Source of the DNA: Benincasa hispida
Taxonomy: Eukaryota; Streptophyta; Magnoliopsida; Cucurbitales; Cucurbitaceae
Assembly (NCBI RefSeq): GCF_009727055.1
Contig: NC_052349.1
Location: 40,040,029 to 40,104,028 of the forward strand
Reading direction: 5' to 3'
Length of the DNA stretch: 64,000 nt
Positions 10,515 through 21,823 of this stretch are shown piece after piece. The first letter of the stretch is position 1. Each line of letters starts with the position of its first letter. A program made the position numbers and the translations under genes. The notes under the pieces were generated by a model. It was not told the origin of the DNA. It searched no databases and saw only the letters and a list, made by a program, of their open reading frames with translations.

Positions 10515-11443
10515 ATGATAGGATTTCCAAATCAATCTTGGACGTCTGAAAGTCGAGTTGCAGGTCTTGATGATGAGATGAATGGCCTTAACCGCCACAT
10601 TGCTGAGTTGATCGCCTTGGTTGGCCACGTGACGGAGTGGATTTTATAGCAAGTAGAAGCAGCAGGCCCGAGGTTGCAATGGAGGCCAGTACCACATGGT
10701 CATTCCGAGGAGGGGTATTATGGTCATTTGGACTACGAACCTCACCATTCTTGGTGAGATGAGCCCTTTTACCATGGATACTCAAGATGGTAGTAGAGCT
10801 TGGATGGCCGAGATTTCACAGCACCACACCAGTCGACTCATGCTCAGTCTTTAGGGCCAGGTAAGTCTTTAGAGGCTTTGGTTTTGAAGCTTGCTGACTG
10901 CACTTTTGAGCTTCAGTAGGACAACTTCCATAGGCAGCAGGAGTTTGAGCGCTTACAGTAGAAGAGTCTTTGCCCCGAGATAGAGGCTAGAACTGACTTA
11001 AAAAGTCTAAGTGACCTTGTTGCTCAGCTTAAAATTTTAGTTGGGAGGCCGGACGAGGTGTTGCCAGACCATTCCTTGGATTTCCTAGAGGCTTAGAATC
11101 ATGAGGTAGTCCATGTCGACGCGGTAGAGGAAGAAAAACCACTTCCTGGAGACTTGTGCAAGGTATGACTTTGGAGTTCTTAATTTTTGAACTTGCTAAT
11201 AACTCTCTTCAATTTTAGCAGGACCTTCAAGCTCAACTGCAAAGCATGATCGACCATGTTGCTCAGCTAACAGAGGCCGTATAGAGATTGGAGATCGTGC
11301 CAGAGGAACCCATCGTCCGTACCTTAGAGGCAGAGTTCTATGTGAAGTGCTACTACTTTAGTGATGATGAGGACGTCACTCCATGCTTTCCAATTTATGA
11401 GGCTATGGAGGATCCTGAGCTAGACCTGACGACATGCAGGTGA
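10515..11443 (+). pseudogene. Gag-like two-exon frame of the non-autonomous element
   Basis: From ATG 10515 one frame holds for 216 codons without an indel to 11162. It begins MIGFPNQSWTSESRVAGLDD and is broken only by stops: TAG six times and TGA once. A GT-AG segment follows (11163-11218, with CTAAT and a pyrimidine-rich end). Removing it keeps the frame for 74 more codons to the TGA at 11441-11443, including one more TAG. Three related segments, LNRHIAELIALVGHV, LSDLVAQLKILVGRP and MIDHVAQLTEAV, look like coiled-coil heptads, so the protein may have self-associated. An acidic stretch, YYFSDDEDVTPCFPIYEA, follows. There is no zinc knuckle and no match to a family I can name; 'gag-like' is inferred from position between primer site and 3' region. 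The stops suggest cytosine deamination at CAG. Confidence 0.5.
11163..11218 (+). other. Putative short intron in the gag-like frame
   Basis: Starts GTATGACT after CAAG, contains GCTAATAAC as a branch-point-like site, and ends CTCTTCAATTTTAG. At 56 nt it is short for a plant intron. It contains an in-frame stop and is not a multiple of three, yet its removal joins two open frames. Confidence 0.4.
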
Positions 11444-12006
11444 TAAAGTTAGAGGTCGAAAGACCTCGCCTTATTCTAACTCCTAGTATTTCGTATATTT
11501 GAGTTTTGTTCCCCTAGTTCTCACGAGTCTATTAAGTTTTTTCTTTCTTTAAATTTCTTTTTACCTTTTTTTCCATATACAAAAAAACTCAAATTCGACC
11601 TATCTGGTTCTCTTAAGAAGATGAGGAGCCTTATAGCCTTACCAGGCTATATTGACTCATCCAAGAAGGGACTAGAGAAATGCGAGAATTTCTTTATACC
11701 TTGACAGGGGACAGGTCACATCGAGTAATCGACATTAAAAATTTGCCCTATCTAGAGGGAGCCAGGTGATAAATTTTACCTTTACTGCTTTCTAGATTCA
11801 TTTCTTGTTTTTATTTTGTAGGCTCTTTACCTCTGCCATAAAGAAGAAGAAGATCAATTTAAGGCCCTCTTACCACCATCCCGTGTGCCTAAACATCATA
11901 AGGAGAGGTTTTTTGTTCCCTTGACTTTTTTATTTTATTGGGCTTAGATTAGAAATACATTGGGGACAATGTATCATTTTAAGTTGGGGGTGGGGTATGT
12001 TGTGAT
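11444..12006 (+). other. Internal non-coding region of the Athila-like element
   Basis: No intact frame. A second GT-AG-like stretch (GTGATAAATT at about 11767 to TTTTGTAG before 11821) and the segment KNLPYLEGAR (about 11735-11766) suggest further decayed exons. The sequence AAGTTGGGGGTGGGG near 11978-11993 is an internal purine tract. Confidence 0.35.
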
Positions 12007-14097
12007 TGAAGGAAATCTAACACGAGGATTTCCATGAGCAGCGAAAAGATCATTCCAAATTACAATCATATATGAACTTTACAATTACAATCATAAACAG
12101 AAACATACGGTTATGCATTAATTACAGAAATTACAACATGATAAACAAAAGATCAAGGGCAAATGTTACACACTTTTGTAGACTCATCGCCAAGCTCCTT
12201 GATCATGAACGCTTGAACACAGCAACACAGCAACTATGAACGTTCGTCCAACACGACCACTACACTGCATGAACACTGCGCACTCAAACTCAGCGATCAC
12301 CTTGGTCACAAACACCCCAACAACATGAACAGCCTCTACAGAACCTCGACGGTGTCGAGTTAAGTATGACACCACCAAGAAGGCTACCTTGGTATTCTTG
12401 GTGTGAGAATCCAAAGGGCGGGCTCTGTGTGGACTTGGTTTGAGGCAGAAGACGAAAAAAACAACAATCGTGTAAACGATTGAGCAAGTGGGAGATGGAA
12501 GAATCTATCGTATAGGTCGATGCCCAATCATTTAGCAAAAGCTAAGCGATCGTCTAGCAAAAAGTATCTGATCATTTAGCTCATCACTTAGCTAAGTATC
12601 TATCGCCTACAAACACTCCACGATCGTTTACTTTATCCAAGCTGTCGCTTAGTAAATCCTATTTACTTGAAAACTTCCGTGAGAATATTTCTGAGAGAGA
12701 ACAATCTTAAATTCACAAAATTCAACCTTTTTCTTCTTGCTTATTGAAAATAGGAAAATAATTTTCTTTTTATTTTACTGTTACCATGAAACCACCAATA
12801 ACGTCTCACTCAATTGGTTATTAGAGAAAAAGAGATAATTATCCAATAATTAATATTATTATAAATATAAATGATAACTAACTTATCATACTATATTTAT
12901 AACCTATAATATTTCATCTCATGAAACATATAAACCATAACTCTTTTTCTATTCCATGGTACTTAATGTAAATCTCATTTACATTAATCCTCCACTAGAT
13001 ATATCTCATACATCATACTGATCATATCATATATAATCGAATTACCTCTTGTCAATTTGGACATTTCAAATCAACACCAAGAACTGATCCTCAACTGAAT
13101 CCATTGAGTTACCAAGGGGATCTTATGAACCTGTAGCTCAAAGCTCCAAAGGTACGTGAATAACTGATAAAACTTTTTAGTCACAAGATCCACCATCCGT
13201 TAACTGCCAGGCATTCCACTAAAGACCGACAGCTGAACTCTCCTTACCACAGATATATTATGTGTTCATCTTAACCAATCAACAGTGCGACAACCCTTCA
13301 CAGATCGTTCGTTAGTACAGCTCGGTCAATAACCGTTATGCCCCTGTAGTTACATCTAACTTCTTAAGTACCACTGACTCTCTAATGACTGAGTTCTCTC
13401 TTCCAAAGAGAAGTTGTGGCCACTATGTTCAAGCCCATAATCAGCCTTTAAGGGAGCAATCTCTCTACTTATCCTTGCTTCGGGAAAGGAGTGAATTTCA
13501 TCTTGTGTAATGAGTTCCCAGCTCCAAGATCAGACAAGTCCCCAAAAAGGTAGGCATGTTGAGTTGGCAATCTGGCCACTCTCACCTATACTAATCAAAG
13601 GACCGCCCTCAAAGGCAGGAGTTTCCAAAACACTCAGGATTGAGGTCGTGTCACCTATGGTCGTTTAGGTGAGATGTAAGTCTCTAGTATCAACGACGTT
13701 ATATACAGAGTCTAGTCATCTTGTGATTCGATCTTTTACAAACTCTTTGTATAGGACACCTCTGCTCGCACGTCTCCACATGAATGGTCAGGATCTACTA
13801 TCTGTAGTAGTTTACAACACTTGAAAATCTCTACAAAGCGAGCCATATCCGTAGTGTCACCAAGATTAGGTATACCACCTTAATCTTTATATTACAGACC
13901 TATTTAGGTTATCACTTAAGTCATGATCCATTTGTATATCATATATACATGCTTAAGTTTACATAAGATAACCATAGAGCTTTGTTTATTGGATATGAGT
14001 AAATGCCAGAATGAAATAATAGTTATTTTATTCATCAAACAATGTGTATCATTATAAACAACGAGACTCCGGGAGAATTAGGACATCAATCCCAACA
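12007..14097 (-). repeat. copia solo LTR, nested, minus orientation
   Basis: On the minus strand it starts TGTTGGGATTGATGTCC at 14097 and ends GATTTCCTTCA at 12007 (2091 bp). It matches the LTR at 35287-37223 along most of its length. Flanks GTGAT (12002-12006) and ACGAT (14098-14102) may be a decayed target duplication with two transitions. It has a cluster of CGATCGTTTA/CGATAG words at about 12460-12660. Small open frames inside are not genes. Confidence 0.75.
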
Positions 14098-15163
14098 ACG
14101 ATAGCTTGAGGTACTTGAGCGTTATGCTCGGACGATGTTTATGTGCTTGAATTGGTTGCTTGCTCTGTTGCTTGATTTGTTATGATGAATAGTTGATGAC
14201 ACACCCTCTCTGTGATTAGGTTTGTATGAAACTATGTTTAAAGAGCATGATCATGATTTTTAGCCCATTTTAAAATTTTTTCTTATCTCTCATGCACGCT
14301 TAAGTCCTTTGTCTAATGAAATTAGGTCTTGCATGTTTAGAATTGTATTATGTGGCTTGTACATTTTTTGTCACCCTGAAAGGCCCAGGTGATAGGTGTT
14401 ATGTGATTGAAAGCTCAACCTAGTAATAATGCTTAAGTTTTCTTGTCAAACTCTTGTTTTGTATAGTAAAAGCCAAGTGTAGAGTAAATAAAAGGAAAGT
14501 TTGTAAAAGGCAAAGTATGTTGTAAAGTAAAAGAAAGTTTGTATGTTATTTTTTAAGGGATATACTCCGCTTTCTTGCGGCTATGATTAACCTAGGGTAG
14601 CTATGACACCCGTAATTTCCCTTTGTGCTAAAGTACCCCGAGGAATGAGTAGGTTTTGACACCTTGTTAGGAGATGTTGCTCGTGGTTGGACGTCTTTCA
14701 CGTAACCCGTGTGGGCAAGCCAAAATGAAGGTGACGTGTCTAGATAAGGTTTCCTCTTTTGTGTAAAGTAAAAAAAAAAATGAGAAAAGTCAAAAAAAAA
14801 AAAAAGAATAATAGTTTGGTTTCCTTAAGTGTGTCTTTGCATTGTTGAGTCTAGGAAGTTTAGCTCTTGAACCTTTGAGCAAGAGAAGGGGAAAACGAAT
14901 TGAGAGCCTTATAAAACCATTCTGGGTTTTGTAGGCTTAATTAATTGGGCTTTGGACTCGTTCCTGCATGGATAGGTTTAGAATCATTTTTAAAATATGC
15001 TTTATTGATTGATTGTAATTGGATTTCATTTTTTATTGCAAATATTATCCTTATGGACTGTTGAGACTAGAGTAACGACCCTTGTGATTGAGCAAACATA
15101 TTTTTGTGTGAATGTGTGATTTTACCTTGCTCGAGGGCGATCAAGAATTAAGTTGGGGGTGTT
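14098..15163 (+). other. 3' internal region and polypurine tract
   Basis: Non-coding end of the Athila-like element: A-rich runs at 14770-14810, the block TTGAGTCTAGGAAGTTTAGC (about 14843) that recurs at 31976-31995, and the CTTGCTCGAGG-GATCAAG block. It ends with the polypurine tract AAGTTGGGGGTG, two to three bases before the LTR. Confidence 0.65.
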
Positions 15164-16479
15164 TGATAACACAAAAATGCTCTATTTTCCTCTTCTTAAG
15201 TCTAGGTCATTGATATGTTTAATGTATTTATTTAGTATTTTTATAGGTATTGAGCATCTTAGAGGTAGAATCCGTCGTTACGAGCTGTTCGGGGTTAATT
15301 TGGAGCAACTAGGAGCTAATTTGAACAACCAGACTTCAAAAGGACGTGAAAGGATGAAAATGCCCATATACGGAGCGTTACATCGCTATAAGGCAGTAGC
15401 CTCCATAACACTGGAAACAGGGCAACATTGCAACGCTCCGATTTTTGATGGAGGCGCGCGCGAAGCCTCACAACATTGAAACACTGCGACTGCAGTTTAT
15501 AAGTCCCTTCTTCATTTTAGGGCAAAGTAGTATGAAGAGAATCATCCACAGTTAGGCTCCTAACCCTCTTTCCCTCCCTTCTCTCTTCCATTTTCTTATT
15601 TGAGTGCTCATTTTGTAATTAATTGAGTAGATACCGGATTGTAGCTTCTCATCCTCCATGGAAAGGTAAGATTTTGGTTTCTTAGCTTAGGGATTTGGAG
15701 GAATTCAATGTTATTTTGGGAGATTCTTAATTTATGATGTATGTGATCTTGCTCATGGTTTCTCACTTTGAATTTATTGACTATGTACTGCATTTCCATG
15801 TATTTGATTGACAACCAATACTTGTTTATATAGTTCCATACTTAGGTTTAACCTTGATTAAAGCAATGAACCATAGGAAGCAAGAGATTAGATTAACATG
15901 CTTAGTTGTGAAGTTAGCCGCACTAGGTAATGCTTTAATCAATCTTGATGTGAAAATCATATTGAACGAGTTAACTAGATGGTGGAAGTTAATTAGTTCA
16001 TCCTAGCATATCCTTAGAACTTAACGCGATTTGCTAATGTGATTAGAGTGGGTTTGTCTTCTCATGCTAGCTAATTAGATAATAAAGACGGTTAGTTAGG
16101 GTTCTAATTAATTTGGCTAGGCATAAGAAAGGAGTTTAAGTCATATGTTATGGTTCAATGACCTTAATTGCATTGGGTGAATCCATTCCTCTAAGCTAAG
16201 ACATCTCAATTAATTGCACTTTTATCTTTACTTTTCTTGCACTTATTTTTTTTTACGCATTTCAATTACCAATCCACATCAATTCCCCCCCCTCCCCCCC
16301 AAATTTTATCACTTTAACTAAAAACGAGTTTTAATGAACTAATCTTTCATGCTTCCCTATTGTTCGACCCAGACTTGCCGCTTCTACTACCCGTTGGTAT
16401 AAGTAGTTCATTTAGTGATTTATAAATATTATTTGTCTAGCAAAGGTTTATGGGCGACGATAAACTTTGATGCTCGGCA
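15164..16479 (+). repeat. 3' LTR of the Athila-like element
   Basis: Starts TGATAACAC right after the polypurine tract and ends GATGCTCGGCA. It aligns with 9072-10413 over its full length. Its GCATTGCAACGC words lie at about 15370-15490 before TTTATAAG near 15496. The open frames inside it are fortuitous. Confidence 0.8.
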
Positions 16480-19400
16480 AATTATGAAAACGTGAATTTT
16501 CCTTTGATCAAAGTGATAATGTCATACCCCTTCCTAGATTATCCTCCAAACTCGAGTAGGGATGTGAATACAGCAATTACCAATCCTTGTATGACAACTA
16601 CTGTCCAATGTTCCTTTGAACCTGTCTTCTTAGCATCTATTAAACCTAATAGTAATTTAAAATCTCTACATCTACCATAATCTCATCATCAAACCATTGA
16701 ACATATATATATATACATACTGCTACTCAGCTGCCAAACTAACATACATTAACAGATTATGGAAACTTAAGTTTAATACAACAATAGTTTGACACAAGTT
16801 CTACTCTTCCCCTATGACATGTCAAGACAAAAATGAGGGTCTAAACATAACAAAGTGGACCACCTAAACTTCAAAATGCTTGGAAGATCTTGAGTAGTGA
16901 CTGACTGGAAAATCTGCTAGGCTTCGGGACGTTGACCACTACCTGTGGAGGAAAACATTTCAAAGTATGAGCTTAAAATGCTCAATGAGTGACTACTTTT
17001 AAGAAACCTGCTTTCATACATAGATAACATAAATATGCTTATCATAAAACATTTACATTTTCATTTTTAGGGTTTGAAAATGAAAATTGAAACATGAAAT
17101 CATAGCATATAAAAACCCTAAATTAAAATATTAATTCCTGTAAAGCACCTCTACTCCTCTGCCTGAACATGAGGGAGAGCCCTTTTGCTCAATCCCTATC
17201 AACCTTAGTTGAGAGAGAGTTCTATTGCATGATCTCATCAACATCGAGAACATAAGTCATACATGCACGTAGAGCTAAGATGGAACCTTACCACCTTACC
17301 ATACCTTCAGTGTCAAGGATTCCTGAAATTACTGAAATCCAGGTACCTTATCATACTTTCAGTACCAACATTGGAGTAGGGTTGTACAAGACACAAAACA
17401 TTCAAACATTTCGTAAACATAAACCAACATTCTCATGTAAAATGATCATACTTTACAATTCACATGTCATCGCATAGTGCCTTGTAAACTTTTTTCATGC
17501 TTATAAAATTCCTTTGTAGAAAATCATCACATTTCATAACGTGGGTACATGCTTACTGAAACGTATGCCAAATTCACATATAAAATCTCGTTCTTTGAAT
17601 TTATGGACTATGCAATCAACATATAAATAAAGCATGTGTAGAGGAAAACACGTTATAAAACAACATGATAAACTGGCTATGCACTGAAAATCATTTATGA
17701 GTTACTCATTAAAAATATTTTTTGAAAACATGTCACTCACTGTCTTAAACTACTTATCTAAGGGTATGTGCACCTCTTCTATTTGTGTCTACTTTGAAAT
17801 AAGGAAAGGTCCTTTGGTTAGTATCATATGTTCCCTTTTGAGCTTAACACACAAGCTTAACTTCATCGCATATTAGAAATTTCATCGCATCATGACTAAG
17901 CTCATCACATCGCTTACATTTAGCCAATTTTACCTTCTACTTGGCTTTAGATAGGCAACCCTCTCTACCGGGTGCTCGGGAAGTCATGAAGAGATGCCTT
18001 GTGCCTATGTGATGAACGTCTGCTGCCTACAATCGAATAAATCCTGGCTGATTGCCTATGCGCTTCATTCCTTGTCTGGTCAGTTACTTATTTATCCCTC
18101 AGATGCAGCTACCTGCTTGTTCATCCATAATACCATTCCATATTTCAACTTCTAAATTCAATAACTTAAAATCCAGCCATCAATGAACTAAATTTCTTTT
18201 TAAAAACTTATCCATAACATCTTAACTTTTCTTACCTTAGAGTTTGAGCATTAAATTCCTTTGAATAGGCCAAAAATCCCTTTAATCTCTTGAGCTTGTC
18301 GAGAAATTCTTCAAATCCTTTAAGCTTTTAAATGGTAACAAGACTTCCTCTTATCTGTAGAATTTTTTTTTGGCAAAATAGTTCTCTTCTTCCCAAGCTC
18401 TATTAATACTTAGGCTTGCATGTAGGCTTATCTTAATTAAATGCCACCTAGCATGTTAATCCTTAATTCAACGTTTCGAAGGCTACCATGTAGCCCATTT
18501 ATTAATTAATTAAGTTGAACTCTTCAGCTTAACTTCATTGCATTGAAGCTTGCAATCACATAAGCCATTTCCTAGTCATCACATATTCTAGGCATTGTTG
18601 CATTAACTTAAATTAAACATACATGGTACGACTTACCTGAATAACCTCCCTCCATTAACTTCCTTAAGTTATTTCATTGCATCATCTAAATGACACCATC
18701 ATCGCCTCAGTCCATCGTCGCCTCGTTTGTTAACTTAGCCTTTCGACCGATGCTTACTTCACGACCCTCCTAACACATTGCTCTTGCATCCTCTTAGAGT
18801 TCCCATTTAGGCAACTTGGTCGCCCGCAACCTGTCTACATTAACCTTCACCAATTTCATATGAGGTTGGTCACATATTCCCCTTATACCAGTCTTGGCCA
18901 TTCTTTCTCACTCGAGAGCCATCTTACTTCTTCCATGGCTTTCCGTACACCACATAGTTGTACTTAGCCGTAAGGTCCCCTTGGATTTCTGGCCGCTTAG
19001 CGTGAGATAACTTCATCGCATGAAATTTCCTATTTTTCTTTAAGTGTTATACTCCTACTTAGCCCAAGAGCTTAACATTCCACTCTTAGCATATTTTCTA
19101 CCCTCTAAGTACCCGAGAGTATTGCTTCCTAACACTTAGAATATTTTCCTCATTTTAACCTTTACATAAAAACACAATAAACCTTCCATACATTTCAACT
19201 AATACAAACATCATAAGTACATACTTACAAGGGCTTAAATTCATAATTAAGAAAACTTAAACATAATTAACTAGTAAAAAAAAAACTAGGGTTTACAGAT
19301 AACTTTTAGAAATATAAGTTATTGTAATTCAAAATAAGAATAACCAAGAATTTTTGAGAAGGATTTCGTTGGAAGTAGAAAGTTAACACACCGAAATATT

Positions 19401-19700
19401 CCATAATGCATTGAATGAGTCAAAACTAGAAAGTTGAATAAATGAATGTTCTAAATATCTGAATTTCAAGAAAATAAAAGAAACAGATGGAGAGAAGAGA
19501 AAAATGCTTTACGCCCGAACAACCTTGCAGTGACCAAGCTATATGATGAACTATTGAACTTTCAGCGCAAGTTAAAAGGGAACCATCGACAGAAGAAATG
19601 CAAGACGTGAAAAAGAGCCTACCATCTTAGTCTGCTTTTCTAGAATGGCTAAGTTGAACTGAGAGCCTTCATCTGGACGACACTACACTCATCCAGCCCA
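16480..19700. other. Gypsy-LTR-like sequence, no gene
   Basis: No coding sequence found. Read on the minus strand, 16770-17000 (GAGTGACTCATTG-type border, then ACAGGTAGTGGTCAACGTCC and TTTTCCAGTCAGTCAC) resembles the 3' half of chromovirus-type gypsy LTRs known from plants. The rest to 19700 has the same style (blocks repeating 'catcgcat') but no clear boundary. Both the family call and the orientation are inference. Confidence 0.35.
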
Positions 19701-20028
19701 TCTCTGCAATTCTTTTTCATTATTGTGTCGTTATTGTATTTCAAACTTCTTGTTGAAACATATCATGATAAGTATAGTATATCATGACAAGCTTTCTATC
19801 CATCTCTTTTCTCTCAAATCACATTGTTGGCTTCGTTTGGTCAATCGAGATAAGTAGTAACTTTTCAACTGCTCGAGAGGGTAAGAGAGAACGGATCATG
19901 TTATTCGAGGGAGGACGGTTGTTCTTAGAGATAAGGTTCATGCCTCATGTGAAAAACAACAATGCATGCAACCATAGAGATATGATAAATGTGGTGAAAT
20001 AATCCAAGAGGATATATATGACTAATAT
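19701..20028. other. Flank of the copia insertion, no gene recognised
   Basis: The 72-codon open frame at 19784-20002 shows no family motif. The sequence resumes after the copia element at 24731 (TAGGTATACCAAG). Confidence 0.4.
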
Positions 20029-20033
20029 GTTGT

Positions 20034-20324
20034 TGTTAGAAAAGAAATGTGGAGGATAAATATGAAAAATGAGAGATATATTGTCCATTCAACTAAGTAT
20101 GCCTTTATATAGGCTTACAAACATAACCATAGGAATGCCAATGGTTACAAAAGTCTCATAACTCACATAACTCCTATAACTTAAAAATGCCATCAAATGC
20201 CCATAACTCACATAACTCCTATAACTCATAAATCACTATTGGTTACTAAAAAATAAAAGTTACAATATTTAAAAGTCACACTAAATGCCACAAATAAAGT
20301 TTAATAATGACAAACATTTCACCC
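20034..20324 (-). repeat. 3' LTR of the copia element
   Basis: Plus-strand TGTTAGAAAAG to CAAACATTTCA. It contains two direct copies of CATAACTCACATAACTCCTA and, on the minus strand, a TATATAAAGGC promoter-like box near 20102-20112. The right end is approximate because it merges into the purine tract. Confidence 0.85.
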
Positions 20325-20335
20325 CCCCCCCCCCC
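20322..20335 (-). other. Polypurine tract of 14 G
   Basis: Fourteen G on the minus strand directly upstream of the 3' LTR, where second-strand synthesis is primed. Homopolymer length may be imprecise in sequencing. Confidence 0.75.
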
Positions 20336-20379
20336 TATACTTGATTTGTTACACCAAGTAAACTCCTCATTTTGATAAA

Positions 20380-20934
20380 AGTCTCAAACTTGAGGGGCTT
20401 TGTGAAAATGTCTGCCACTTGGTCTTGTGACTTGATATATTTGAGTTCCACTTCTTTCTTCGTAATGCAATCCCGAATGTAGTGAAATCAGGTATCAATG
20501 TGCTTGCTCCTCCCATGAAATACCGAATTTTTGGCTAAGGCAATGGCCGATTTGTTGTCCACAAAAATCTCCATTGGACCTTCCATTTAAAACTTCAACT
20601 CCTTCACTAAGTTTCTTAGCCAAATTACATGACATACACATGAAGTTTCTGCGACGTATTATGCCTTGCATGTTGATAATGTGACTATGGGTTGCTTTTT
20701 TGACATCCATGTGAACACCGTGTCACCAATAAAAAAACACAAACCCTGTAGTGCTCTTTCGATCATCCAAATCACTACTCTAATCACTATCACAATAACC
20801 AACAATATCAAAATTACTAGAAGAGACATAGGAAAGACCATACCCAATCGTCCCTTTGATGTAGCAAAGTATCCTTTTTTCCATTTTGCAATGTGTTGTT
20901 GTCGGTTCCTCCATAAATCGACTAATAATTCCAA
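20380..20934 (-). pseudogene. copia RNase H
   Basis: Frames read VGYCDSD, then [60 protein letters not shown] and FHYIRDCITKKEVELKYI, then DQVADIFTKPL. This is the RNase H domain that removes the RNA template, with the usual KHID.xFHYIRD and ADIFTKPL end. The glutamate normally in STxEAEYVA is gone (STCKA followed by a stop). It directly follows the reverse transcriptase on the minus strand and ends just before the polypurine tract. Stops and a frame change near 20660 inactivate it. The plus-strand 201-codon frame over it is a shadow. Confidence 0.85.
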
Positions 20935-20939
20935 CCGAA

Positions 20940-21814
20940 TAAAGAATATCCGATCTTGTACATGTCAAGTATCTCAAACTTCCAACCAAGCTTTTGAAAT
21001 ATGTAGAATTTACCTTCTCTCCTCCATCTTGCTTGGTGATTTTGACTCCATATTCCATCGGTGTTCCAACTGGATTAGCATCATTCATATTGAACTTCTT
21101 GAGCACTTCTTTAGCATAGCCCTCTTGGGATATAAAATTTCCATCTTCACCTTGTTTGACCTCGATCCCAAGATAGTAACTCATGAGATCAATGTCCATC
21201 ATTTCAAACTACTTTGCCATCTCTCTTTTGAACTCATCAAACATGCTAGGATTGTTTCTGGTAAATACTAAATCATCAACATATAAACAAATGATTAGTA
21301 TGCTTTCACCTTGCATTTTGATGTAGAGGGCATGCTTATAAGGACACTTCATATACTTCTTCTCTTGAAAGTACTCGTCAATCTTCGAATTCCATGCTCT
21401 TGGTACTTGCTTTAAACCATAAAGTGCCTTCTTCAATCGAAGTACTTTATCTTCTTCACCTTTGACTTCATAACCCAATGGTTGTTCCACATTGACCTCT
21501 TCCTTAAGAATTTCGTTCAAGAATGCCGATTTGACGTCCATTTGATGTATCTTCCAATGATTATGGGCTGCCAAAGCAATAATCGAACGAATAGTTTCAA
21601 GGCAAACAACAGGGGCAAATACCTCATCATAGTCGATGCCATGTAGCTGGCTATACCCTTTCACCACTAATCTCGCCTTGTGCCTCTCAACATCGCCATT
21701 TACTTTTCTCTTTGTCTTGTATACCCACTTCACTCCGATCAGTTTTTGTTCTTTTAGATGCTTGGTCAACTTCCATGTGTCATTTTTCTCTATCGCTCGA
21801 ATTTCTTCATCCAT
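20940..21814 (-). pseudogene. copia reverse transcriptase
   Basis: The first frame (21814-21209) begins at IRAIEKNDTWKLT and contains GVKWVYKTK, HKARLVVKGYSQ, GIDYDEVFAPV, MDVKSAFLNEIL, KKALYGLKQVPRAWN and the catalytic CLYVDDLVFTRNN (YVDD at 21272-21283). A second frame (21202 leftwards) continues MSYYLGIEVKQGEDGN, GYAKEVLKKFN, NPVGTPME, SLVGSLRYLTCTRSDILY. The catalytic aspartates are intact. One frame break near 21205 separates the two parts. The order agrees with copia, where integrase precedes reverse transcriptase. Confidence 0.9.
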
Positions 21815-21823
21815 TGCATCCTT

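Larger units (their letters stand above)
9072..16479 (+). mobile_element. Non-autonomous Athila-like gypsy element
   Basis: Two LTRs of the same family (9072-10413 and 15164-16479) flank a 4.75 kb internal region. That region holds a degenerate gypsy primer site, a gag-like two-exon frame, a nested copia solo LTR (12007-14097) and a polypurine tract ending AAGTTGGGGGTGTT just before the 3' LTR. No protease, reverse transcriptase or integrase is visible, so it would depend on a partner. Typical 5 bp target duplications are missing; a 34 bp near-repeat flanks the element instead. By eye the LTRs look roughly 85-90% identical, so the insertion is old. Confidence 0.8.

Noticed and set aside
20322..20335. 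Run of 14 C as a possible assembly artefact
   Set aside because: Its position just upstream of the 3' LTR on the element strand fits a polypurine tract, though its exact length may be wrong.
20666..21271. A 201-codon plus-strand frame
   Set aside because: It lies antisense to clear copia RT and RNase H homology and has no motif of its own.
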